Source: Thiohalocapsa sp. (GTDB taxonomy: Bacteria > Pseudomonadota > Gammaproteobacteria > Chromatiales > Chromatiaceae). Taken from it: 64,000 nucleotides of DNA. Numbering within the stretch: position 1 is the stretch's first letter; each line of letters starts with the position of its first letter. The notes under the pieces are model-generated. The model had not been told where the DNA came from, made no database searches, and worked only from the letters and a program-made list of their open reading frames with translations. This document shows positions 11,801 through 19,856 of the stretch, in pieces. Both the position numbers and the translations under genes were made by a program. Location of the stretch: positions 1 through 64,000 of the forward strand of contig JANQFX010000111.1 of assembly GCA_028277725.1 (NCBI GenBank), given 5' to 3'.

Positions 11801-12247
11801 GATGAACTTGCGCGCCTCCACCGGTCGGGTATCGAAGCGCGAGCGATCGCCCGTCTCATGGGTGTGCACGCTGTTCGGCCGCGGGATATGTAACGTCACC
11901 TCGTCGAGCAGGGGATTGTTGACCTGGAGGTAGTACAACTCGCCGTCGGAGCGGAGGTTGTCGATGACCAGACGCACCCAGACGGCAGAGCGCTCGAATC
12001 CCAGATTGGCCCTACGCTCATCGACGGGCTGGAATCGGCCCAGGTCACTGTCGCGGAGGATGTCGTCGATGCCGAGCTCACCGCCCGGGTCGACGAGCAC
12101 CGATAGGTGCCCGGTCGCGGCGTATCGGCCCTGATCGCCCAGCAAGATCAAGTCCGGCACGGCCGCCCGCGCCGCCGCGGGCAGCACCAGGAGCGTGATA
12201 AGCGCCAGTCGGATCAGGCGGGTGTGTCGTCCCAAGTCGATATCCAC
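8840..12247 (-). CDS. Hybrid sensor histidine kinase: 7TMR-DISM, HisKA, HATPase, REC, Hpt
   Basis: A 1135-residue phosphorelay kinase. A signal peptide (about 10-28) is followed by a periplasmic 7TMR-DISMED2-like sensor (about 35-165), a seven-helix DISM membrane block (about 188-395) and a coiled coil. HisKA carries the phospho-His in FLANMSHEIRTPMNAV (about 475). HATPase has N-box LLSNAIKF, DTGIGIP and FGGTGLGLAISRKL. The receiver has its Asp in LVLMDVQMPRMDG (about 775). The Hpt domain has HAMAGVALNLG (about 941). A His-Asp-His relay is therefore possible within one chain. The GTG at 12247 is preceded by AGGGA; it overlaps the response-regulator gene upstream by 34 bases, indicating co-translation. 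DISM receptors often bind carbohydrate, but the ligand is unknown. Confidence 0.9.
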   Translation of the reverse strand: MDIDLGRHTRLIRLALITLLVLPAAARAAVPDLILLGDQGRYAATGHLSVLVDPGGELGIDDILRDSDLGRFQPVDERRANLGFERSAVWVRLVIDNLRSDGELYYLQVNNPLLDEVTLHIPRPNSVHTHETGDRSRFDTRPVEARKFIFPLEIAPGEALTLYVRMATKGSMNLSMEVLAESALLEQLLIEYSLLALYYGALAMLIVYNLYHFWRLRDRNALYYAFFVGAYIFFQLALNGISFQFFWPEAPWWGNVSLPFFLCLAYFAGVLFTRSILDTAQHSPRLHRVLGWLRWLGLVGMLLALFAPYELAIRFSVGLTGTLVVFIAAGIVASRRGYRPAYYYTLAWGVSLCMMIVYGMTTFGLLPVNVFTTWATQFGSAWDAIILAFAISDRFYLLEEEKREVYSLYSSELERSNEKLNRLNEELESRVSAGLAELRASNEQLRAEAAERRYAEQKAEAGNRAKSEFLANMSHEIRTPMNAVIGFLHLLAATRLEDRQRAYVGKIEIAARALLDLINDVLDLSKVESGQVELRMEAFRVDALAESALELVRTAAKRKGLRLELEHAGARGCAVRGDPARLRQVLANLLSNAIKFTDHGSVVLAARCDPDTEGRFKVLLSVSDTGIGIPQEQIQRLFRPFTQADASITRRFGGTGLGLAISRKLVAQMGGDIAVESRPGEGSRFDLVLSLPAVAADEAEALPVSEPERAPEPTPGPALRGMRVLVVEDQPLNQELMSALLANAGAHVALADDGQTALERLAEAPADAFDLVLMDVQMPRMDGYEATRRVRADLRYKGLPIVAMSAHALAGDRDKSLAAGMDEHLTKPVDPAELYGVLARLRGHAAGAEPMVDAAAASNSTESNVMMSNATLSNTSAAVIAAATEPPQDVDLAGALVRLGGDASLHGRLLRAFCTETPADIQALQAAIEAGDLQTAIRDVHAMAGVALNLGLNAVGRAARELQTALKQALVQPNADDGTGFRRSDPEVDPLPSDCLRRLSAELEAVWSWVETMGDAEETEVGSGPSELEIDQGETAPSPLCLDEDMDDSPPGTADEAQWKDQLLPQLVDELAELLDGNNLRASLAFGALAQRLEQYPNAIELKGLLAPVAEHIDRLEFAAAHSALAAVRDALGQA

Positions 12248-13185
12248 AGCTGTCCCTGACCCGCGCGCTGGGCCTGCGCCAACAGGCGTTCCGCTTCCTC
12301 GGCGAGGCGCGCGGCGCCGCTCGACTGCCAAGTGGATGCCGCCGCCTGCGCTGTCACCCCGGATACACTCGCGGTCAGCGCGGAGGCTGCCGGATAATCA
12401 TCGATGGACATGGCCGAGTCCGCCACGAGTTGCAGCAGCTGCCGTGCCAAGTCCTCAGCCTGGGCCTGATCGGTATTCGGGCAAATGAGCCCGAACACCG
12501 CAGCCGTGTACCGGGCCACGAAGTCCACCGGACGCCCGGAGCGACGCCACAGTAATTCGGCCATCTGCTTCAGGCAACGATCTCCCGCCCGGTAGCCCAG
12601 CCGATCGTTGAAGCCACGGAAACCATCCAGGCCGACCAGCAGCAAGGACAGTGACTCGCCTTCCAGTTGGCTGCGCCTGAGCTCGCGCGCGAGCACCTCG
12701 TCGAAGGCGGGCCGATTGGGAAGGCCAGTGAGCTGGTCCTGCGCGGCGAGGCGCTTCAGGCGCTCACGCGCGGCGCGCAGCTCCATATGGGTGCGCACCC
12801 GTGCCCGGATCAGCAGCGGCGTGATGGGCTTGGTGATGTAGTCGACACCGCCGACCTCGAAGCCCCTGGCCTCGTCCTCGATCGCCGTCTTGGCCGTAAC
12901 GAAGATGACCGGAATCTCGGCGAGTGTTGGGTCGAGCTTGAGCAGCTGGCAGACCTCGTAGCCATCCACCTCCGGCATCATGATATCCAACAGGATCAAC
13001 TCGATCCGCTGCGTCACCGCGACCCGCACCGCTTCCTCGGCGGATTGGGCGAAGAACACCTCGTAGTCGTCCTGTAGCGCGGCGGCAAGCAGATGGATGT
13101 TCTCGCGCATGTCGTCGACGATCAGGACGCGCGCGCGGCGCGGCACGAGTGCATCGTCCTCTGCGCTCGATACAGGCTCCATCAT
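12214..13185 (-). CDS. Response regulator with degenerate GGDEF domain
   Basis: A 323-residue protein. The receiver domain (about 18-135) has the acidic pocket LIVDD, phospho-acceptor Asp67 in LILLDIMMPEVDG, switch Thr in FVTAKT and Lys in YITKP. A GGDEF-fold domain (about 140-310) is recognisable from DQLTGLPNRPAF, GFRGFNDRLGYRAGDRCL and VARYTAAVFG. In the last motif the catalytic GGDEF/GGEEF signature reads TAAVF, and the first metal-binding Asp of the usual DID segment is Gly (VGLDGF, residue 185). Diguanylate cyclase activity is therefore unlikely; a GTP/c-di-GMP sensing or protein-interaction role is more plausible. The ATG at 13185 has a GGGGGAG ribosome-binding site. It is translated just before, and overlaps, the hybrid kinase gene, its obvious partner. 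Confidence 0.88.
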   Translation of the reverse strand: MMEPVSSAEDDALVPRRARVLIVDDMRENIHLLAAALQDDYEVFFAQSAEEAVRVAVTQRIELILLDIMMPEVDGYEVCQLLKLDPTLAEIPVIFVTAKTAIEDEARGFEVGGVDYITKPITPLLIRARVRTHMELRAARERLKRLAAQDQLTGLPNRPAFDEVLARELRRSQLEGESLSLLLVGLDGFRGFNDRLGYRAGDRCLKQMAELLWRRSGRPVDFVARYTAAVFGLICPNTDQAQAEDLARQLLQLVADSAMSIDDYPAASALTASVSGVTAQAAASTWQSSGAARLAEEAERLLAQAQRAGQGQLWISTWDDTPA

Positions 13186-13606
13186 GTGATCTCCCCCATC
13201 AGAATTGTCCAGTCGAATCCCGAGCCAGGGCTAGGTGATTTGTAGTCCAGATCCAGCATTCACGCCCCATCGAAGCGCTCGGCATCGGCGTGTTCTCTTC
13301 CGGGACCGGCGGCAGCTGCATTGCCGCGGCGAGCCCTGCACCATTCGACACTATGCGCAGTTTCGGTGTCGATTGCACGCGAACCGGCGCGCGGGAATCA
13401 CGCCTTGAGGAGACATGACTCTAACTTGCTTGGGCGATCGGGGGGGACTGGCCAGAGCAACCGGCAGGGCGGGCCCGAGCGTCAACCCCTGCCTCGGTCC
13501 GGCACCGTCCTGGCGCTTCGGCCTATACTGGCGCGGGCGCCCGCATCGGAGGTGGCGGGTGCCTATCGGAACACGGCCCTCAGCTCCCGTCCCACCGCAC
13601 CAGCAG
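13186..13606. other. Divergent spacer, no gene seen
   Basis: These 421 bases lie between the minus-strand response regulator and the plus-strand mla operon, so they should hold both promoters. A TATACT hexamer at 13524-13529 is a possible -10 for the mla genes, but no convincing -35 is visible. Frames stay open here (including one fused to the permease frame), but their residue content looks non-coding. Confidence 0.4.
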
Positions 13607-14755
13607 ATGACCGCGCCCACCGCCCCGCCGACCCTGGCGCTCCGCGTCGAGGACGACACCGCCACGCTGGTGCTGGGCGGGCGTTGGCGGTTGCGCGAGC
13701 ACCTGCCGGAGGTGGAGGACGCGCACCGGTTGCTGGACGAGCAGGCGCCGGACGCCACCCGGCTACGCTTCGATGCGACTGAGCTCAGCGACTGGGACTC
13801 GGGGCTGGTGACCTTCATCGCCGGGCTCGGTCACGCCTGCGCCGGACGCTCGTTGGCACTGGACCCGGACGGCCTGCCCGAGGGACTGCGCTCGCTGTTG
13901 GGCATGGCCCGCGAGGTTCCCGAGCCCACCAGCGAGGGGCACGCCATGCAACCGACGCCGAGCTTCCTGACCCGGCTCGGCAGCGACGCCCTGGACCTGA
14001 CCCAGTCCACCGGCGAGATCATTACCTTCTTCGGCGAGGGCGCCATCGCCGTGCGCCGGCTGCTGCAGGGCCGCGCCCGCTTCCGCCGCACGGATCTCTG
14101 GTTGATCGTGCAGGAGTCCGGCGCCGACGCCCTGCCCATCGTCGGCCTCGTGAGCTTTCTGGTGGGCATGATCCTCGGCTACATCGGCGATCAGCAACTG
14201 GCGCAGTTCGGTGCCCAGATCTACGTCGCGGACCTGGTCGGCCTAGCGACGGTCATCCAGATGGGTGCGCTGATCACGGCCATCGTGCTCGCCGGGCGCA
14301 CCGGGGCGGCCTTCGCGGCGCGCATCGGCACCATGCAGGTAAACGAGGAAATCGACGCCCTGCGCACCCTCGGCATCTCGCCGATGGAGTTCCTGGTGCT
14401 GCCGCGCATGCTCGCGCTCATCGCCATGACGCCGCTGCTCGCCATCTACGCGGACCTGCTGGGCATCCTGGGCGGTGCCTTCGTCGGCACCGTTGTCGGC
14501 GGGCTCACGCTCAGCGCCTACATCACCGAGACGCGCTTGGCCATCGGCTGGAACCACATCATCCAAGGCCTGATCGCGGCCACGGTCTACGGCGCCATCG
14601 TCGCCGCCTCCGGCTGCCTGCGCGGCATGCAGTGCGGGCGCAGCGCTGCGGCGGTGGGCGAGGCGACCACCTCCGCCGTAGTGACGGCCATCGTCTTCAT
14701 CGTCATCGCCGCGGCGGTGCTGACCATCCTATTCGACGCCATCGGATTGTCATGA
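13607..14755 (+). CDS. mlaE: Mla-type lipid ABC transporter permease with N-terminal STAS domain
   Basis: A 382-residue fusion. The first ~105 residues form a STAS-like domain (LALRVEDDTATLVLGGRW, then LRFDATELSDWDSGLVTF), which corresponds to the separate MlaB protein in E. coli. The rest is an MlaE/TRS-type permease with several membrane helices and the hallmark segment GRTGAAFAARIGTMQVNEEI followed by LRTLGISPMEFLVLPR. The complex moves phospholipids between inner and outer membrane. The ATG at 13607 was chosen because it begins just before the STAS domain; upstream extension is Arg/Pro-rich and unlikely. The stop overlaps the next ATG (ATGA at 14752). Confidence 0.9.
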   Translation: MTAPTAPPTLALRVEDDTATLVLGGRWRLREHLPEVEDAHRLLDEQAPDATRLRFDATELSDWDSGLVTFIAGLGHACAGRSLALDPDGLPEGLRSLLGMAREVPEPTSEGHAMQPTPSFLTRLGSDALDLTQSTGEIITFFGEGAIAVRRLLQGRARFRRTDLWLIVQESGADALPIVGLVSFLVGMILGYIGDQQLAQFGAQIYVADLVGLATVIQMGALITAIVLAGRTGAAFAARIGTMQVNEEIDALRTLGISPMEFLVLPRMLALIAMTPLLAIYADLLGILGGAFVGTVVGGLTLSAYITETRLAIGWNHIIQGLIAATVYGAIVAASGCLRGMQCGRSAAAVGEATTSAVVTAIVFIVIAAAVLTILFDAIGLS

Positions 14756-15555
14756 CGGCAGACGGGCATCAACGCGGCGCACCGCACATCCGTCTCGAGG
14801 GGGTGGAACTGCGCTACGGCGACACCCTGGTGCAGCGGGACCTGGACTTCGAGATCCGCCGCGGCGATGTCTTCGTCATCATGGGCGGCAGCGGCTGCGG
14901 CAAGAGCACCGTGATGCGCGCCCTCACCGGCCTGCTGGAACCCCGCGCCGGGCGCATCTTGCTGGGCGAGGACAGCCTCTGGGAGCTGCCGCCGGCGGGC
15001 CGCAACGAGCTCATGCGGCGCAACGGCGTCATGTACCAGAGCGGCGCGCTCTGGAGCTCCATGACCCTGGAGGAGAACATCTGCCTACCACTGGAGCAGT
15101 ACACCAGCCTGTCGCCGCGGCAGGTCCGCGCCATCGCCGAGTACAAACTGGCCTTGGTCGGGCTCGCCGGTTACGGTGACTACTATCCGTCGGAGATCAG
15201 CGGCGGCATGCGCAAGCGCGTCGGCGTGGCCCGTGCCATGGCGCTCGACCCGGACACGCTCTACTTCGATGAACCCTCGGCGGGGCTCGACCCGCTCTCT
15301 GCGCGTCGGCTCGACGAGCTGATCCTGGAACTGCGCGACAGCCTCGGCACGACCATGGTGGTCATCACCCATGAGCTGGACAGCATCTTCACCATCGCGG
15401 ACGATTCGGTGTTCCTGGACGCGGAGACCAAGACCATGCTCGCCACCGGCAACCCGCGAGACCTGCGCGAGCAGAGCCCCGTGCCGCAGGTGCGAGCCTT
15501 CCTGACCCGCGGCGAGGTCGACCTGGGCGGGGCTGAAACAGCGTCACCCGCATGA
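14752..15555 (+). CDS. mlaF: Mla-type ABC transporter ATP-binding protein
   Basis: The 267-residue ATPase of the lipid transporter. Walker A is GGSGCGKST, the Q-loop region is VMYQSGALWSSMT (typical of MlaF/Mkl), the signature is SGGMRKRVGVARA, Walker B is TLYFDEPSAGLDP and the switch His is in VVITHELDS. The ATGA overlap with the permease gene fixes the start at 14752 and shows tight coupling. It is followed by the MCE-domain gene after 18 bases. Confidence 0.94.
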   Translation: MTADGHQRGAPHIRLEGVELRYGDTLVQRDLDFEIRRGDVFVIMGGSGCGKSTVMRALTGLLEPRAGRILLGEDSLWELPPAGRNELMRRNGVMYQSGALWSSMTLEENICLPLEQYTSLSPRQVRAIAEYKLALVGLAGYGDYYPSEISGGMRKRVGVARAMALDPDTLYFDEPSAGLDPLSARRLDELILELRDSLGTTMVVITHELDSIFTIADDSVFLDAETKTMLATGNPRDLREQSPVPQVRAFLTRGEVDLGGAETASPA

Positions 15556-15573
15556 GCCCGACATGAGCCCGAT

Positions 15574-16611
15574 ATGAGTAGGCAGGCCAACCCCACCGTC
15601 ATCGGCGGCTTCGTGCTCGGCGCGCTGGCGCTGGTGGTCATCGGCGTGCTGGTGTTCTCCAGCGGCGCCTGGATGCGCGAACGCGTGCAGCTGGTCACCT
15701 ACTTCACCAACACGGTACAGGGGCTGACGGTGGGGTCCCAGGTGTTGTTCCAGGGCGTGCCCGTGGGCCAGGTGACCAACATCGGCATCGACTATGTCTC
15801 GACCCGCGAGCGTTTCCGCATTCCGGTGTCCTACGAGATCTGGCCCAAACAGGTGCACGTGCTCGGCGATCTCAACGACCTCGGCGTCCGCGATCTGCTG
15901 CGACAGCTGGTGGCCGAGCGCGGACTGCGCGCCAAGCTGGAGTCCGTCAGCTTCATCACCGGCCAGTACGTGATCACCCTCGCCCTCGATCCCGGCGCGC
16001 CGCGGCTGGAGCTGCAGGCCGGCAAGGGTCCGGTGGAGGTGCCACCCACGCCGGCGACCCGCGATCAGCTGGAGGAGATCTTCCAGAACATCGACGTGGA
16101 GGACATCGCCGCCTCCGTCACCGGCACTCTGCACGCCCTCGAGACGCTGCTCCGCTCGCCCGAGGTCAAGTCTGCCCTCCAGGGTCTGGACCGCTCACTG
16201 AACGAGGCCAATGTCACCCTGACGCAGCTCAACAGCGGGCTGGGACCACTGCTCAGCGACGTCCGCGACACCCTCACCGCCTACCGGGAGCTGGCGCAGA
16301 CCCTGAATGCCCGCATCGATCCCCTTGCCGACCGCCTGGAACAGCGCATCGACAGCGTCACCACCGACATCTCCGCCCTCACAGGTAGCCTCGACGCCCG
16401 CATCGGCCCGGTGACCAGCGCCGCCACCGAGGCCCTTGACGAGGTCGGCAGCGCCATGCGCGCCATTGCAGACCTGGCCGGTGACGGCTCCAGCACCCGC
16501 TACGAGCTCTCGCAACTACTGACAGAGGCCACGCGCGCCGCGCAGTCCCTGCGCTCATTGGCAGACTACCTGGAGCGGCACCCGGAGGCGTTGCTGCAGG
16601 GGAAGCGGTAA
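15574..16611 (+). CDS. mlaD: MCE-family substrate-binding protein (MlaD/PqiB type)
   Basis: A 345-residue periplasmic protein with one N-terminal membrane helix (about 9-30). An MCE domain (about 38-115) follows with VTYFTNTVQGLTVGSQVLFQGVPVGQV-like spacing, and then a long helical, coiled-coil-prone tail to the end with repeated Leu/Asp patterns. MCE proteins form hexameric rings or needles that carry lipids across the periplasm; the long tail resembles the extended MCE proteins more than short E. coli MlaD. Three near-identical ATGAGCCCGA-like words around the start (15552-15578) make the start slightly ambiguous; the third ATG is used. Neither an MlaC-like gene nor a PqiC-like lipoprotein gene follows. 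Confidence 0.88.
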   Translation: MSRQANPTVIGGFVLGALALVVIGVLVFSSGAWMRERVQLVTYFTNTVQGLTVGSQVLFQGVPVGQVTNIGIDYVSTRERFRIPVSYEIWPKQVHVLGDLNDLGVRDLLRQLVAERGLRAKLESVSFITGQYVITLALDPGAPRLELQAGKGPVEVPPTPATRDQLEEIFQNIDVEDIAASVTGTLHALETLLRSPEVKSALQGLDRSLNEANVTLTQLNSGLGPLLSDVRDTLTAYRELAQTLNARIDPLADRLEQRIDSVTTDISALTGSLDARIGPVTSAATEALDEVGSAMRAIADLAGDGSSTRYELSQLLTEATRAAQSLRSLADYLERHPEALLQGKR

Positions 16612-16797
16612 CAGGCACATGGCCCGCGACTTGGCTCCGGCACGCGGGTCGGGCCACCGTGCCGAGGTATGTCGACCCGAAGACCGACACGCCCGTCGGC
16701 GCTCCGACCGACGAGCCCCGTTCGACGCCTTACGGCCCCTGCCAATCGCACCGCTCGGCCTGTGCCGGGCAGGAAGATTGGCGTCGAGGAGGGCACG

Positions 16798-18528
16798 TTA
16801 GGGCAGTTGCCGCATCAGTTCTTCAGCGCTGGCGCGGATCTCGTCCGTCAGCTTCGCCTGCAGTAGCAGGTGCAACTGCGCCCGGGCCCCCTGGGCATCA
16901 CCGGCCCGCGCAAGGGCGGTTGCGTAGTGCAGTGCGATCTCGGGGTCACCGGGCATCGCCTGGTGCGCACTGCGCAGCACCTCCGTCGCCGCAGTGGCGT
17001 CGCCCACCGCCAGCAGACTCTGCCCTAAGGTGTCGGCAATCGCGGGACTACCAGGCGCCAGCGCGAGGGCCTCGCGCGCATAGCCGAGGGCTGCATCCAG
17101 GTCCCTATCCAGCAACAGCGTGGCGAGGTTGTTCAGCGCTACGGCATCGGCGGGCTCTTGGGCGATCGCCTCCTTGTAGACCCGAATCGCTTCGTCGGAC
17201 TTGCCCAACTCGGCATAGAGTTGTGCGACACGCCGCCTTGTCTGGTTGTCCTTGGGATGCTTCGCCAACCAGTTCTTCGCGGTGTGCAGCGCCCCATCCC
17301 AGTCGCCAGTGCTCGACCGCTGACGCAACAGCGCATCGTAATAGCGTCGATTGGTCGGCTCGCGCCGGTGCAGTTCCGCCAGCAATTTCAGTGCCGCGGC
17401 AGAGTCACTGCGGTGCTGCAATAGCAGAACGCCCAGGTACCGGATTTGAAGATTGTCGGGACTCGTCGCGCCCAGGCGCTGCAACACGGCCTCGGCAACC
17501 GCGCCGTCGTCGGCACCATCCAGTAGCGCTGAGAAGGCGGCGACCGCCGTCGTTGCCCCGGAATCGAGGCGCAGGCCCTGCACCAACGCATCGGCGGCAC
17601 TCGTCGTATTCCCGGCCTGTGCGTAGGCAAGCGCCAGGAGGTTGTGTGCATCGGCCGAGTCCGGCAACTGATCCGCCAGCTTCCGGAAGGCGATGATGGC
17701 CGCCCTGGGCGCATCGTCCATGAGTTCCAAGCGACCCAAGGTTTCGGCAAGGCGTGGATCACGTGCCCGAGACGCAGCCGGCGCGATGAGCAGGCGCCTG
17801 GCGTCGTCGATACGGTCGGCCGAGAGGTAGCCATTGACCAGATTCAGACGCAAGTCGACGTTCGACGGGTCGGACGCCAGCGCGGCCTCCAACCGCTGCA
17901 ACGCACGCGCCGGGTCCCCGGCATTCACGTCGAGCTGCGCCAGCCCGATCAACCCTTCGGTGCTGCCCGAATCCACGTCGAGCATGCGCTCGTAGAGCTC
18001 CCGTGCCTCCTCGGCATCACCCTCCGCGCGCGCCAGCTTGGCAAGGTTATGGAGCACATCGAGCGAATTGGGCTCCAGCTCGAGTGCCTGATCCAAGACC
18101 TCCCGCGCACGCGCGCGGTCCCCCGTCTGCGCCGCGGCGGCGGCCAAGGCACTGAGGGTCAATACCTGGTCCGGGTACCGGTCCACCAGTTCCTCCGCCA
18201 GTGCCAGCGCCCGCTGCTCATCGCCGGACTGCATGTCCAGGCGCACCTGCTCGATCCGTGCGCCCAAGTGATCCGGGTCGTCCGCCAGAATGCGGTCCAG
18301 CTGTTTGGCAGCCGCCGCACCGTCGCCAAGGCCCATCTGCGCCATCGCCAACCGCAGACGAGCATCCGCATCCTCCGGCCGCAGCCGCAAGTAGCGCGAA
18401 TAGGTCTCCCGAGCCGACGCCAAGTCGCCGCGGGCCTGTTGCACCTGTGCTAGAGCACGCAACACCTCAAAGCCATCATCAACTCGCGGAGAACTGCGAC
18501 AACAGCTCCTCCGCCTGCGCCAGGTCAC
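16798..18528 (-). CDS. prsT: PrsT-like TPR protein, C-terminal part (frameshifted)
   Basis: About 560 residues of tandem tetratricopeptide repeats (recurring A..L-A..-P pattern every ~34 residues), ending with ADTLGQSLLAVGD and LHYATALARAGD segments and a short helical end. This layout is typical of the C-terminal half of PrsT, the TPR protein of PEP-CTERM/exosortase-type exopolysaccharide systems. The frame opens at a GTG (18528) inside the end of the upstream TPR frame, but the first ~14 residues (Arg/Cys/Ser-rich) are not TPR-like. Homology appears to resume near 18490. It is most likely the continuation of the gene at 18479-19570 after a one-base frameshift; see that entry. Confidence 0.7.
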   Translation of the reverse strand: MTWRRRRSCCRSSPRVDDGFEVLRALAQVQQARGDLASARETYSRYLRLRPEDADARLRLAMAQMGLGDGAAAAKQLDRILADDPDHLGARIEQVRLDMQSGDEQRALALAEELVDRYPDQVLTLSALAAAAAQTGDRARAREVLDQALELEPNSLDVLHNLAKLARAEGDAEEARELYERMLDVDSGSTEGLIGLAQLDVNAGDPARALQRLEAALASDPSNVDLRLNLVNGYLSADRIDDARRLLIAPAASRARDPRLAETLGRLELMDDAPRAAIIAFRKLADQLPDSADAHNLLALAYAQAGNTTSAADALVQGLRLDSGATTAVAAFSALLDGADDGAVAEAVLQRLGATSPDNLQIRYLGVLLLQHRSDSAAALKLLAELHRREPTNRRYYDALLRQRSSTGDWDGALHTAKNWLAKHPKDNQTRRRVAQLYAELGKSDEAIRVYKEAIAQEPADAVALNNLATLLLDRDLDAALGYAREALALAPGSPAIADTLGQSLLAVGDATAATEVLRSAHQAMPGDPEIALHYATALARAGDAQGARAQLHLLLQAKLTDEIRASAEELMRQLP

Positions 18529-19570
18529 CCGCCTCAGCCAGGATCATGACCTGCGTGAGCCGGCCACTACGAGAATTCGGCAGCGCTCTTAGGTGCGCGG
18601 CCACGTATTCCCGGGCCTGCTCGAGCTTACCGAGTTCGCGTGCCGCCTGGGCTGCGATCAGATTGGCGGCCGGCTCCGCGGGGTTGAGCTTCAGAAACGC
18701 CTCGGCCGCCGCCAGAGCCTCGGCGTTGTTGCCCCCAGCGAAGGCAAGCTTGGCCCGCACGAAAGCCAGCCCTGTGAAGTTCGAATGGGCTCGCTGCGCG
18801 GCCTCGATATCGTCCTGGGCAGTGGCCAACAAACCGAGCTCGACACGCGCAATGGCGCGCTTGTAGTACAACATCCAACGGTTGCGAGCCGTCTCCAACG
18901 CGCTCGTCAGCAACGTATTGGCATCGGCGAAGCGCCGTTGCGCCATGGCCAAGTCGGCCTGCGCCTCGGCCACCGCGGCGTCATCCGCATTCACGGCCGC
19001 CGCCTCCTCGAGCAGGGCCTGGGCTCGGTTGGCGTCGCCTAGTCTGAACGACAGCTTGGCCTGCTCGATCTGAGCCGAAGCAAGGTCCGGGGACAACTGC
19101 AGCGCTTGCGATAAGAGGATCTGGGCGTCCTTCAGATGGTCCATACCCGCCTGTGCCTGCGCCTGAACGGCCAGCAGATCGGCACGAACCTCGTCATCGG
19201 CGGTGTCCGGCACCTGCGCGGCATCAAGGGCACGGGTGAACTGCCGCTGTTGCAGCAGCGCACGGGCCGTGAGCACCAGCAAATCCGGCGCGGATGCGCC
19301 CAACGCCTTGGCACGGCCGAACTCCTGCTCAGCCGCCATCGGTTGTCCCAAATCGAGATAGACGCGCCCGAGAAGCAGGCGCCCGTCGGCGTCGTCAGGA
19401 TCGGACTGCAGCATCGATTTGAGCGTGAGCTCGGCCGCCTTGAGTTGACCTGCTTGCCAGTAGTCTTGGGCGGTTTCGAGTTCGGACCCGGCGGCGAACG
19501 AGCCGGTGGAGCCGAACGACAGCGACACCACAAGGACGAGAAGAAGCGCACGAACATCAAAATGCGGCAT
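18479..19570 (-). CDS. prsT: PrsT-like TPR protein, N-terminal part with signal peptide (frameshifted)
   Basis: From the ATG at 19570 (Shine-Dalgarno AAGG eight bases upstream) this frame encodes 363 residues. It starts with a signal peptide (LLLVLVVSLSFGSTGSFAAG) followed by TPRs (LTLKSMLQSDPDDADGRLLL, LGRVYLDLGQPMAAEQEF). It stops at 18479 in mid-repeat, just where the +1-shifted frame continues with TPRs. The two pieces together give roughly the ~920 residues usual for PrsT. It is therefore probably one gene broken by a single-base indel or a sequencing error near 18480-18492. No exosortase or PEP-CTERM gene is in the window. Confidence 0.72.
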   Translation of the reverse strand: MPHFDVRALLLVLVVSLSFGSTGSFAAGSELETAQDYWQAGQLKAAELTLKSMLQSDPDDADGRLLLGRVYLDLGQPMAAEQEFGRAKALGASAPDLLVLTARALLQQRQFTRALDAAQVPDTADDEVRADLLAVQAQAQAGMDHLKDAQILLSQALQLSPDLASAQIEQAKLSFRLGDANRAQALLEEAAAVNADDAAVAEAQADLAMAQRRFADANTLLTSALETARNRWMLYYKRAIARVELGLLATAQDDIEAAQRAHSNFTGLAFVRAKLAFAGGNNAEALAAAEAFLKLNPAEPAANLIAAQAARELGKLEQAREYVAAHLRALPNSRSGRLTQVMILAEAGDLAQAEELLSQFSAS

Positions 19571-19856
19571 GATGCGGCCTTGAGAGGGCGTGGAGGCGAC
19601 AACGAGTCGCGCGATACTACCCGAACTTGGCCATGGCGACGAACCGACGGGCGTTGGCGCCGATCCCCAGCCGCGCCGGACCAGTTGGGATTCCGTCGAA
19701 CATCCTCGTTTTCGTTCAGCAAGAACGCCAATTGGCTCGCCGGCCTCCGCTATTATCATGGACCTCTAGAAGATGTCTGGCGTAGGCTAGGTCTCTTGCG
19801 CGTCGCGCGATGGCGCGCGTCGCCGTCTCCCCACCTACCGATCATCCAGAGCGTCC

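Noticed and set aside
18479-18528. Programmed ribosomal frameshift in the TPR gene
   Set aside because: No slippery heptamer or following pseudoknot was seen by eye; a mutation or sequencing error is simpler.
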